Part shown: in pieces, positions 43,691 through 53,579 of the stretch
How positions within the stretch are numbered: the stretch's first letter is position 1
Layout of the letters: each line of letters opens with the position of its first letter
From: Branchinecta lynchi
Lineage: Eukaryota > Arthropoda > Branchiopoda > Anostraca > Branchinectidae
Assembly: GCA_023053575.1 (NCBI GenBank)
Contig: JAKZAP010000019.1
Location: forward strand, 310,001 to 374,000
Reading direction: 5' to 3'
DNA: 64,000 nucleotides
The notes under the pieces: generated by a model
Seen by the model: only the letters and a program-made list of their open reading frames with translations
Databases searched by the model: none
Told to the model about the DNA's origin: nothing
Translations under genes and position numbers: made by a program

Positions 43691-43985
43691 ACCTTAATTT
43701 TATTAAATATTCCTTAAGCCCAAGCTAATTGCTAATCATATTTGATAGTGCACAAGGGATACGTCAGCTGAATTTTATTAGAGCTATATTTCGGCCCTTC
43801 TTGACAAGGGTCCTCTTCAGGCTCAAAGCCGCTCAAGTTGGATGAACGAACTTGTGAGAAAAACTTGTTTTTCCAACTTAAACGGCTCTGAGCCTGAAGA
43901 GGACCCTTGCCGAAATATAGATCTAACAACTCTAAATCAGCTGACGTATCCGTTCTGCACTATCAAATACTTTATTATATTATCA
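43690..43985. mobile_element. Palindromic hammerhead element with flank CCTTAAGCCCAAGCT
   Basis: Left arm from TTTGATAGTGCACAAGGGAT (43741) and right arm ending GTATCCGTTCTGCACTATCA (about 43970) pair over about 110 bases. The centre is TTGTGAGAAAAACTTGTTTTTC. The right-arm core lost most of helix II (GACCCTTGCCGAAATATAG), while the left-arm core is intact. Confidence 0.8.
43781..43824 (-). ncRNA. Hammerhead ribozyme-like core, GAGC/GCUC
   Basis: On the minus strand: GAGC, CUGAAGA, GG-a-CCCUU/AAGGG-CC hairpin (loop changed by one base), GAAA, UAUA and GCUC. Complete minimal core. Confidence 0.65.
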
Positions 43986-43989
43986 GAAA

Positions 43990-45580
43990 TATTAAAGTAA
44001 AAAAAAAAAAATCCGTGTCTGCTTGGCTACACGATGAACAAATAAAATATTAAATGTAGTTTTTTTTTGCTAAATTACCAAAAAGGTGCTCCCGGGCGCT
44101 GGATCTGTATGTCCGGGCCTCCCGCGTACTTTGGGATAGTCCCTGGCCACGGCACGTTCAAAAACAAAGCTGTCCTTTTCTCTGTCACTAGATGTCAACA
44201 TGAAAGAAAAGCAGTGGAGGTAACTTCTGATAGAATCGCACCGACTTGTAGCAGCAAAAAAGCTGTAACTGCTTAGTAACTCAGGACCGGCGGGTGTTCT
44301 AGTTAAGAAAAGGGCAAGGTAACACACCTTTGAGTACGCTTTTATGCAAAGCCAGTTTATTATGTAATTCAAACAGTCTGATCACTGCGCAGCATGGGCG
44401 CCTTTGTGCGGTTGCGGCGGGAGATTTAAATTGCTAATCACGCCTTTTTGAGCAAATGCAGTACTGGGTGGTGTGATGGAAGACCAAAAAATAACCAATG
44501 CCTGCAAAGACTTTTTCGGAAAGAAGTTTTTCTTTTCAGAAAAAAGTCAAGGCTGAGTGATCGGGCGCCGTACTGAGTTGGTTCGCATGAAAGAAGCGAC
44601 AGAAAGGAGCCTCGTGTATACGTGCGCACTTGAAATTCTTGCCAAAAGTTGTTAGAGTTATCACTGATTTACTTTGTAAAAGAACTCGGTTTCAGGATGA
44701 CATATCCATAAAACGACTTGAAAGGTACATGGCCTTTTTCTTGCGGGGGTCTTTCTGTCTAGATAAAAATAACGTTCAGAAATTGCACTTTTAAGCAACT
44801 GTCAAAAGTTCGCGTTTAAAGTTTAACTGAAAAGGCAACTTATTTTTACATCTTAGATTCAAATACATTGAATTATTACAACACTTATTGGGGATTTTCA
44901 TTCTGTCCACAGTAGTCTCCAGTAGGGACGTTGGGAATGTGGACGCTTTCCCATGGTGAATCCGTCCACAATTCGCCCGCGAAAATCACTGCACTATCAC
45001 TACACAAGACACATCACTATCTAGCTCTAGTTTTGGCACTGCAGACTGCGTTTGCTGCTGGTATTGTTGCCAAATGTTCCAGGCACCATAGAGATATCAC
45101 AAAAACGGGGAGAGCGGCAAGCACAATGGGATAATCGATTATTTGGAAATATCAGAAAAACAAACTAACGCTTTTTCATCGGGTTTTCAAGATTACTTAA
45201 GCGAACAAGTGATGGGTAACTAGACTGTAGTATCCTAGCCCTTTTCGGTTAAACTTTAAGCAAAGTCGATTACCCAGTAAAGCAGGGTGTGACCAGAGTC
45301 AGACGTCCCATAAGGCCAACGTAGGCCATGGTCTAGGCCACAGCAGTTAGGGGGGCGTACGTACAGAAGAAATACCAGCCAATTATTGGGAAATTTTTCA
45401 GTATTATTTCAAAAATACCAAATAAAATGCTTTTAAATGTGTTTAGGCAGCCGAGGGCGAAGAATTGGGCGTGGCATGGGGCGGGGGCATTGCGTATCCT
45501 CTTCTTCCCATATTTCTCTCGGTACCAATGAGAAGCTCGATCGACTTTGGCTTGTCTTACAAAGTCTTGCTCTACCCCCC
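43990..45580. other. Intron 5 sequence; one dispersed-repeat segment
   Basis: Positions 45180-45270 are the reverse complement of 51890-51975 (shared AACTAGAGTGT-, TTACCCATCACTTATTCGTT- and AAAGTTTA-type blocks), a dispersed repeat. The rest shows no gene, TIR pair or RNA. Confidence 0.45.
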
Positions 45581-45599
45581 GCTTCAAATCAGGTTGTAG

Positions 45600-45680
45600 G
45601 CACCAAGGAGCCTCGAACCGGCACCCCAAGGGTTTCCGGAAAGTTACCAGTCCAGCCCGCTAACCACTCGGCAGGACGGA
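45600..45680 (-). repeat. tRNA-derived SINE head
   Basis: On the minus strand a segment resembling RNA polymerase III promoter A box (GCCGAGTGGTTAGCGG) is followed about 40 bases later by a B box (GGTTCGAGGCTCC). The leading GTCCTGCCGAGTGG and the spacing resemble a Ser/Leu-type tRNA, but the anticodon arm does not fold well, so it is not a working tRNA. A SINE body may continue toward 45440. It lies less than 100 bp before exon F. Confidence 0.55.
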
Positions 45681-45748
45681 CGACGGAAAGTTGAAGAACA
45701 ATAAATCAGTCAATCTTAGTCGTTCTTAATAAGCTGTCCTAATTCCAG

Positions 45749-46376
45749 GGCTCTCACAACCTGATGATAACCTGCATCGACGCCGAGGACTATAGCGACT
45801 GTCCCATCAAGCAGTACGAGGAAGACAACGTCCTTCGAGAACTCAACAAGGCTTTCCTCGGCTTTTCCGAGGATGAGGTCAAGCCCCTCCAAAAACCCGA
45901 AGCCTCCAAACTACTAATCCGTCGAAATTCCGGAAAAGCAAAGCTTCCACCAACCATTGTGCCTAAGCCTGCTCAAAGCCAAATCAAAAGGTCACTTCCT
46001 GTTGTGGTTGCAATGATTCCCAAAAAGTCCCGGGACTCAACCGGGTCAAACATAAAAGACCCGTGGAGCAAAGACAGCGGGATTCAGAGTGAACTTCAGA
46101 ACGGAGGTAGAAACTGTGATAGCCGGACTCTGCCCCTCGGAGGGGGAAGAACGGGACCCTTGACGCTTCCAGCTCTTTATGGAGAGAGAATGAGTCGTCC
46201 CACAAATGGTGATTCGGTTTCTTCCCCAGTGTCAGTGGATGCGGTTGGGAACTTTCAAGTTTCTACTAAAAGACGACCGTCACTTGTAGAAGCCTCGACG
46301 CAAAAGTCACTCTATAAGAGCTGCAACTCTGAGCTGGATGACTTCCGCAGTGCAAATTCCAGTATAGATTCAGATG
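45749..46376 (+). CDS. PARG: PARG-like gene, exon F (last conserved block plus disordered insert)
   Basis: Acceptor CTGTCCTAATTCCAG, in phase 0; donor GTAAGT after the first base of a codon. It starts GSHNLMITCIDAEDYSDCPI, then KQYEEDNVLRELNKAFLGFS. The latter matches the PARG block I.AIDA..F......Q+....+.RELNKAY.GF. In active PARGs the phosphate-binding TGNWGCG loop comes soon after; here about 175 residues of low-complexity sequence follow, rich in Ser, Pro, Lys, Arg and Gly, with RRNSG, STKRRPSLVE and SELDDFRSANSSIDSD, which look like phosphorylation-type motifs. The insert is predicted to be unstructured. The fully open 628-bp frame supports an expressed gene. Confidence 0.85.
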
Positions 46377-47190
46377 GTAAGTTCTCAAAGTTTCCTATAA
46401 ATTGCCAATCCAGTATCTTGCAAAAATACTACCGGATCCACCCGGGTCTGATGGAATCATCTGGCAAAAAGGTCTTCATGAACTGGCGTCCAACAAAAAT
46501 AAATAACGCCTTCTAGTGTCAAGCCTAATCACCCTAATCATTTTTTTTGCTTGCGTTCAGCAATGTATCTATTTAAAAAAAAATTCCTCAAACAATATTT
46601 TTATTTTTTCATACGGTTCTCCTTCCCTCTGGTTTTGACAATTAGTATTCAAACAGATTACCTATTTCTACATCATTCAGAATCTTAAAAAATGGAATGT
46701 CTTTGACCACCCTTCAATATTTTGCATTTGGGGATCACTTATAGCCCTTATAGGAGAAATCCGAATTCTGAGTTGGAAGATTTCTTCAATGACAGAAGTT
46801 ACTGCATAGGCCAACCTTACTCGTATCAAACTTCTAAACCACCTAAACCTAACCCAAACCAAAAACGCAGATACTTGTGCCAAAATCTTCTCGGCATGCA
46901 TGGTGATGAACGACTAGAACCTACCAACCGAGGAAACCCGTTGTCTGAATCCGGGCAATATTATATGTTTTTTTAGATAAGTGAGGGGGAGAAAAAATCT
47001 ATTCAGTGTCAATTGGATACACATACTTTTGAACTATCCTTCCCAGCTCAACAACAAAATCATCGTGGACCTTAATCGCTCCGAATTGCCGATTAAGGTA
47101 ATCAAGGTTATGAATTTCGTAAATAAATTTCGTCCTAACTGCGCATGGCCTGTACTGGAAATGACAAAGTAGCTGTCTCGAAAAACCACT
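46377..47190. other. Start of intron 6; one open segment of unknown status
   Basis: 46981-47172 is open on the plus strand and contains YPSQLNNKIIVDLNRSELPI, followed by a possible donor GTAATC after AAG. The segment does not match PARG and its phase does not fit exon F, so I do not call it an exon. Confidence 0.35.
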
Positions 47191-47195
47191 GGATA

Positions 47196-47353
47196 CACTA
47201 GAGAAAAAAATCTTGCAGTATTTGCCACTGGGATTAATCTTGTCTTTGTTGAGATAAGATTATCCCTAATTCGGATTAATCTACTGCTAGTAGAGATAAG
47301 ATTAATCCCAGTAGCAAATACTGCATCCTTATTCAGAGAAACTTTTTACAGTG
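47196..47353. mobile_element. MITE family M3, copy 2, with TA duplication
   Basis: Begins CACTAGAGAAAAAAATCTTG and ends AACTTTTTACAGTG. TA lies directly outside both ends (47194-47195, 47354-47355), the Tc1/mariner signature. Interior palindrome as in 38140-38307 (GGGATTAATCTTGTC against AAGATTAATCCC). Confidence 0.8.
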
Positions 47354-47555
47354 TAGTAACTGGTCCAGTTAGCACTGTTTATCCTAGCATTAGAGATTTC
47401 TCTCCAGCGGCAGATAGAAATGAATAATCACACCAGGTGACAGACTTGACAGTCATGCTATAAGCGTGAACGTCGCATGCCAAAGTGATGCATTCTGATC
47501 TTTTGAACTTGGCGCGGCAAGGAGTTGAGATCTCGCACGGCGAGCTTACTTAAAG

Positions 47556-48040
47556 GAGTGAAGTGATTTGTAGGAAAATGGGAAGAAGCATTACCAGTCG
47601 ATAGGAATGATTATTCTGAACACTACTGGACCTATTCCTTATGCAAAAGTCTAATACCAGCCAACGTTATTCACAAAATAACAAAAAATTGAATGATTGA
47701 ATGAAAATAACGAAACTCTTGACAAGCTCAAGAAGGGATTGGTAGGAAAAGGGGAAGAAGCATTACCTGTCGGTAGGACTGATTATTGTGAACACTACTG
47801 GACCTACTCTTTATGCAAAATCCTAATAAAATTGAATGATTGAATGAAAATAGCGAAACTCTTGACAAGCTCAAGAAGTGATTTGTAGGAAAAAGGGAAG
47901 AAGTATTACCTGTCGATAGGACTGATTATTGTGAACACTACTGGACCTAATTTTTATGCAAAATTTTAATACCTACCAACGTTATTCACAAATAACAAAA
48001 AACTGAATGAGCCCCATAGCGAAACTCTTGACAAGCTCAC
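47556..48040 (+). repeat. Tandem array, three units of ~150-175 bp
   Basis: Units start near 47556, 47735 and 47879 with AGGAAAAxGGGAAGAAGxATT, then ACCTGTCGATAGGACTGATT, AACACTACTGGACCTA, TATGCAAAA and GCGAAACTCTTGACAAGCTC. The second unit lacks about 30 bases. A diverged single unit occurs at 49205-49320. No coding frame is maintained through the array. Confidence 0.8.
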
Positions 48041-48329
48041 AAATTACTCGTTGGGTTATATAGTATCCGCTCTGCATCGTCGACATGCCAGTTTTTCTTG
48101 CAATGTGGCAGGTTTTGAAGGGTGGCCTAAAAAAGCCTGAAAACATATTATTGTAACTGCAAATATTTTATAGTTGGCTTACATAATGGGGAGTATTAAA
48201 CTAAAAAAAAAAATTAAAACTTCAAGTAAACCTGTAGATCCTAAACTAGTTTAATTATTTAATCACAGTTGAATTCATTTAATCATTAATTTTTTCATTC
48301 ATTTAATTACTTATTTATTCAACTTAATC

Positions 48330-48720
48330 GTGGAGCCTCGTTCGGTTAATGTTAATAAGACGTTCGGACCTCTCTTCTCTTATCAGGCCCAAAAGAGCTC
48401 CGTCATACGGTCTTTTAACAACATGAGGAGTTTCCCGCTCGTCACGTCTACTGCACCACCATGTCCGACTCCAATCATGCCAGAATAGATATGTTTCCTC
48501 ATTTCCCAATACTGCCGCGTTATGCCTCCAGCATCTAATGAGGCACTCTCCTGACTTTCCCGCAAAAAAAAAATCCTCAAACGGTCTCTTAACGAAACGA
48601 GGGGTTTCCCACTCGCCACCTCTTCTGTACCACCATGTGCGCCTCCAACCATGGCACAGGAGACATGTCTCCTTGTTTTCCCCAAATATGCCTAAGCATT
48701 TGATCACGCGATAAAAAAAA
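48330..48720 (-). repeat. Two-unit tandem duplication, coding-like on the minus strand
   Basis: Segments about 48409-48525 and 48578-48690 are diverged copies. On the minus strand a 138-residue frame crosses both, with repeated HGWRRTWWYRRGGEWETPRF and HDWSRTWWCSRRDERETPHV, each preceded by a KETxLxxH/C-like part and followed by VKRPFED or VKRPYDG. I do not recognise the family. It could be a fragment of a mobile-element protein or an uncharacterised gene with a W-rich repeat. There is no clear start; a poly-T run precedes it. Confidence 0.4.
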
Positions 48721-48983
48721 AAAAAAAAAGTTTCCGTCATTAGCCCAGATCCGAGAGGATCACTGACTGGCAGGGTAACTACATTAGAGTTGTGGACGCT
48801 TTAAGAACATATTACACATAACTTATTTGCCTTTCACATTGATGGTTGTTGCTCGTTTGGACGTGCGCATAGACTCACGAACTAAATATTTACGGAACGC
48901 AATCACGCCACAAAACTATTAATGAACCTGGAGGGATAATTTTTTAACTTCAAGTGGCTTTAAGCTCATGATGACAGTTGCAG

Positions 48984-49212
48984 ATACATTGCCCGTTTCA
49001 AATTGCAATTTACCAACTTTGGAAACACTTGCGTCAATGAGCTTGAATTCCGCTTGATCGACGACCCTAAAAGTTTGCCTTTAGTACGCGTAGAACCCGT
49101 TACCAGAGATATTCACTTGATCGATCTTAGAGAAATAGAGCATTCCACGGGAATTCCACGAACACGACATAAATATTCTGTTAATTTTTACAATGAGCGA
49201 TCAGTACCATAA
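48984..49212 (+). pseudogene. Exon-like segment, paralogous to the candidate last exon at 59332
   Basis: After a possible acceptor (GATGACAGTTGCAG) the frame reads YIARFKLQFTNFGNTCVNEL, EFRLIDDPKSLPLVRVEP, VTRDIHLIDL and ends YSVNFYNERSVP with a stop. It shares RDIHLI(D/E)L and a later Y-x(5)-N-R/E-x-VP pattern with 59332-59530. It begins with one base before a full codon, so it needs a phase-2 exon before it; exon F (phase 1) does not fit. It may be a duplicated or relic terminal exon, or the last exon of an alternative transcript using an exon I did not find. Function unknown. Confidence 0.4.
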
Positions 49213-49324
49213 AATATCTGATAGTGCACCTGACAACAGGAATGGTTAAACTGAACACAACTGTACCTTTTCTTACTGTAAAACCTTACCAACAGCTAAA
49301 ATTATTCACAAATAAGTAAAACAA

Positions 49325-51269
49325 GAGCTACGAGCTCATATGGCACTTGATACGAGTAGGTGGTACCTAAAAAGTAAACAAGAAACCAAAATACCCCGCC
49401 ATCTAAAAATGCGGTTCGGACCTAGAAATACGATATCTAGTTTCACTCAAGTCTGAGCATTTCCGTCACCTCGGATCAATGACTGTTCTACCTTCCAAGT
49501 TTCAACCCTAAAGATTCACTCGTTTGGTCTCTAAACATTCCACACGGTTTCCGGTACCCCCCTCCAACGTCCCCTACCGAGTCCGAATTTCGTTCGTACT
49601 TCGGACTACTGAATGGTTCATATGAAGCATTTTCTCCTACCACCGATCAAGTTTCACTCAAATCTGAGCGTTTTTGGAAACTTCCGGCAACTCCCCCCCC
49701 CCTCACGCAGCGTGGTCGGATCCCGTTCGGACTCTCGAATATGTCGTCTATGACATGTGAACTCTCTACATTCCAAGTTTCATTGAAACTGCTCCACTTG
49801 TTTAACGCCTATGCGAGCCAAAACATTTCCGAGAATCCCCTTCCACCCCCCCCCCCCCAATGTGGCTGAATACGAATCGAAAACATAAACGTCGCTTCTC
49901 TGACATGTCCTAATCAAGTTAGATTGGAATCGGAGCATAGCCAATCCCCAAATTTCCGGTTCTCACTTTCACCCGCCTCCCTTAACGTGACCAGATCCGA
50001 TCCAGACACCAAATAACAAATCAAGGCCGCAATAACTCGGAACTGTGCAACTTGCAATCCCATTCTGTACCCCCCCCCCCCCTACCTTGTCCAACTATCC
50101 TAAGCGTGTCCGCATGTGGTTCGGACGCATGTTTTGCTTGTCTAGGTCATCAGTTCTTATAACCCATAAAGTTTCACTCGAATCGGACGACCCGTTCGCA
50201 ACTTACGGAAGCCAGTGATTTCCGGATTCCCCTCCCTCAACTCCCCAAAGATGGTTGGATCCAGGAACACAAGTTTTCCTAGGGCATTAAAAAAGCCTGC
50301 TAAGTTTCATCGTTTTTAGAATAGCTGGAACTATCCTAACTGACGATCACCGGCCCCCCCCCCCCACAGAGCCCCGATATGATCTGGTTCTGTCAGTTAC
50401 GTATCTAGGGCTAAGGCTTGTTCTCCTCACCGAGTTTCATCCCAATCTCTCATCTCTAAGCGTTTCGCGAGATTTCCGGTCCCCCTTTACCCCTCCCCCC
50501 CCCCTCACAAGTAAATGATTAAACCAGGACTTGACACGGAACATCTGAGACGATAGTTCTTTCCGCTTGCCAAGTTTTATTCTATTCCGATCACCCGTTC
50601 AAAAGTTATGCATGCCACCAGATACCGGGCTCCCCATCCCTCTACTCCCCCCACGGTGGTCGGATCCAGGAAACGACTATTATCAAGTCAATCTGTTCGG
50701 GTCCCCGACTTGCCGTCCAAGTTTCATCGTCCTAGCACATCCGGAAGTACCGCACTAGCAGGATCACCGGAATTCCGGACCCCCCCCCCCCCCTCGACCC
50801 CCCACAGTGCCCGAATCTGGTCCGGTTACGTCAACGATGTGTCTAGGACTTGTGCTTGTTCTTCCCACCAAGTTTCATCCCGATACCTCGACTCTAAGAG
50901 TTTCATAAGATTTCCGGTTCATCCCCTCCAGCTCCCCCCAAAGTCACCGGATCCAGTTCGGATTTAAATTGCGTCGTCTGAGACACGGGGTCCTTCCGAA
51001 TGTCAAGTTTCATTAAGATCCGATCACCCGTTCAAAAGTTATAAATAGCTCTATATTCCGGATCCCCCCTCCCGCCACTCCCCCCCACGATGCTCAGATC
51101 GAAAAAGTGACTATTTTCAACTTAATTTTTTGGGGTCCTTGATATGCCTGCCAAGTTTCATCGTCCTAGCTTGTATGGAAGTTCCAGAACTAGCAAAACC
51201 TGGACCGACCGACCGACCCGACGGACGGACAGAAATTGCGATCGCTATATGGCAGTGTCATAAAAAGGA
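49325..51269 (+). mobile_element. TATGGCACTTG-family element, longest copy
   Basis: Begins AACAAGAGCTACGAGCTCAT, then ATGGCACTTG, and runs through many poly-C units with AAGTTTCAT-type and CCGGA-type blocks at roughly 100-bp spacing, grouping into ~310-bp higher-order repeats. It ends with GACCGACCGACC, GGACGGACAG and a degenerate terminal hairpin (TATATGGCAGTGTCATAAAA). Non-coding; the many proline-rich ORFs come from the poly-C tracts. Confidence 0.8.
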
Positions 51270-51411
51270 ATGAACGCGACAGAACAATCCATTGCAAACT
51301 CAGAAATTAGTTAGTATGTTACATTGCATTCACTGGGGTTAGTCGACACACCATTCGTTCTTGAGATATGGCGGTTTCTTCACACAAGGGTGTTAGCCAC
51401 ATCAGAGAACC

Positions 51412-51791
51412 CAGGGGCGGATCCAGAGGGGGGGGGCAAGGGGGGCGATCGCCCCCCCTAGACTGGCTGTAATTTTTTGTTTTGTTTTACTGCACTTACG
51501 GAAGTCTGCATTAACGCATGTTCTAACTACTGTAACTAGACTGTAAAATCTTTTTACAAGTGGAGCAGGAGCTTCAATTTTTCTTGTAAACAGTTGTCAG
51601 TTGATCATTATAGTTTTTACCATTATTCTAATATATGAAAACCACATTTTCGTTAAATAAGAGACCGACAGTGACACTTAAAACGCGAAAAAAATCAGCC
51701 TTGTGGCCGACAAAAAGGACACTACCCCCACTCTTTTCGGTAAGAATTGCCCCCCCCCCCCCCCTAGAACGGAAGGCTGGATCTACCCCTG
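51412..51791. mobile_element. Non-autonomous hAT element with perfect 8-bp target duplication
   Basis: TIRs CAGGGGCGGATCCAG and CTGGATCTACCCCTG, the typical hAT pattern. AGAGAACC flanks both ends exactly (51404-51411 and 51792-51799). Subterminal G and C runs (GGGGGGGGCAAGGGGGGC; poly-C near 51748-51765) could pair. At 380 bp with no transposase it is a MITE-sized copy. The intact duplication indicates a fairly recent insertion. Confidence 0.92.
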
Positions 51792-52328
51792 AGAGAACCA
51801 ACCTGATGGAAGTGACTGTGTGACCGGTTTTTCACTATTTATGCCACTTTTATGTGAGGAAAAGGTTGCTGGTAAGATGTACAGAGAGGGTCGTTGGCTT
51901 AAAGTTTACACGAAAAGGGCTGAGATGAGACACTCTAGTTACCCATCACTTATTCGTTTAAAGAGGCTTGAAGACGTGATGAAATCGTTACTCCGCTATT
52001 CACAAATAATCGACTTACATATAGCAAAATTCCCTATCGTTCGTGGTACCTCTGTATGCTTTTGTACCTGGGTTGTATGCTTGACGAAAACGATTTTGCG
52101 AAAAATAAGTGTCCCCGCAGTGGGCTACCTTCCACGAGCAGGTCACTGGCCATTGAAATTGAAAAGCCGCGTTTGTATTGTGATTCAGATTTTCCGCGTC
52201 ATAGTACAATTGTTCGTTGTGAGGACGGCCGTAGATATTCTGAACGTCAGTACAGAGCAAATAGTGAAGAGTGAAAAAATCCCTTAACACATTCCAAATA
52301 ATGCAGTATGTTCAGTTAAATGATACAA

Positions 52329-53568
52329 CAAGAGCTGTAAGCTCATATGGCACTTGCAAGCATACGTTGTAGGTAAGGGTAACAGCTGAGACTTGTCCCG
52401 GTCCCACCACTCTAAGCTTGTTCCGATATTTCCGATCCCCCTCCAATCCCCCCCCCCACAGAGTTATTGGATCCGGTCCGGACACGAAATGGCAAATCCG
52501 CGACACGAGCTCTTTCCAACTGTCAAGTTTGGTTTGTGTCCGATCTACCGTTCGAAAGTTATGCCTCCTTCAAGATCCCGGATTCCCCATCCCTCCGCTC
52601 CCCCCCCTTCTGATGATCGGATCGAGGAAATTACTTTTCTTAAGTCAACCTTGTCTGGTCCCTGATAAGTAAGCCAAGTTTCATCGTTCTAGGATATCTG
52701 GAAGTACTTTAACCCGTGATAACCGGAAATTCGGGGCACAGCCTCCAACCCCACCCCCCACCCCACAGTGCACGGATCCTTTATCCGGTTATGTCAACAA
52801 TGTATCAAGGATATGTGCTTGTTCTTCCCACCAAGTATCATCCCGATCCTTCCACTCTAAAGCGTGTCACGATATTTCCTGTACCCCACTCTAACTCCCC
52901 TAACAGGTGGCGGATCCGGTCCGAAGTAAAATGGGACATGTGAGGAATGTTCTTCCCACATATCAAGTTTCATTCAGATCGGATCACTCGTTAAAAGTTA
53001 GGCATGCCTCAATATTCCGGATTCCCCCTCCCTCCGCTCCCCCCACGATGGTAAACTCGGGAAATGACTATTTCCAAGTCAGTCTGGTCGGGTCCCTGGT
53101 ATGCCTGCAAGTTTCATCATCCGAGCACATCTTAACCCGTGACAACCGGAAATTCGGGATTTAGCCTATACCCCCCCCCCCCCCACAGTGCCCGGATCCG
53201 ATCCGGTTATACCAACGATGTATCAAGGATACTTGCTTGTTCTTCCCACCAAGCTCCATCCCGATCCCTCCACGCTAAGCGTATCACGATATTTCCGGTA
53301 CCCCCCTCCTCCAACTCCCCCCACAGTTGTCGGATCTGTTTCGGACGGAAAATGGGACATTTAAGGCATGTTTTCTTCCCACATATCAAGTTTCATTCAG
53401 ATCCGATCACCCGTTCGAAAGTTACGTTTGGTCGGGTCCCGGATATGCCTGCCAAGTTTCATCACCCTAGCACATCTGGAAGTACCCTAACCCGCGATCA
53501 CCGAACCGACCGACCGACCGACGGAAAAGCGATCGGTATATGGCACTTGGCCAGAAGGCAAGTGCCAT
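52329..53568 (+). mobile_element. TATGGCACTTG-family element with a paralogous empty site
   Basis: Full copy: CAAGAGCTGTAAGCTCATAT start, poly-C units, GACCGACCGACCGACGG, terminal hairpin and GCCAT end. The DNA around it (52155-52328 and 53569-53600) matches 42325-42510, where GACACAAAAATAAGTTGG runs without interruption. The filled site reads GATACAA, element, AAAAATGAGTTGA. The comparison defines the element's ends to within a few A residues and suggests insertion into an A-run with at most a 2-bp duplication. Confidence 0.85.
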
Positions 53569-53579
53569 AAAAATGAGTT

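Noticed and set aside
45600..45680. Functional tRNA gene
   Set aside because: A and B boxes are present but the anticodon arm does not fold and there is no proper acceptor stem; a tRNA-derived SINE fits better.
46981..47172. Additional PARG-like exon (IIVDLNRSELPI)
   Set aside because: Phase does not match exon F, the donor is weak, and the peptide does not match any PARG segment.
49325..53575. Several proline-rich ORFs of 70-155 residues
   Set aside because: They arise from poly-C tracts in the TATGGCACTTG elements, occur in all frames, and have no conserved protein between copies.
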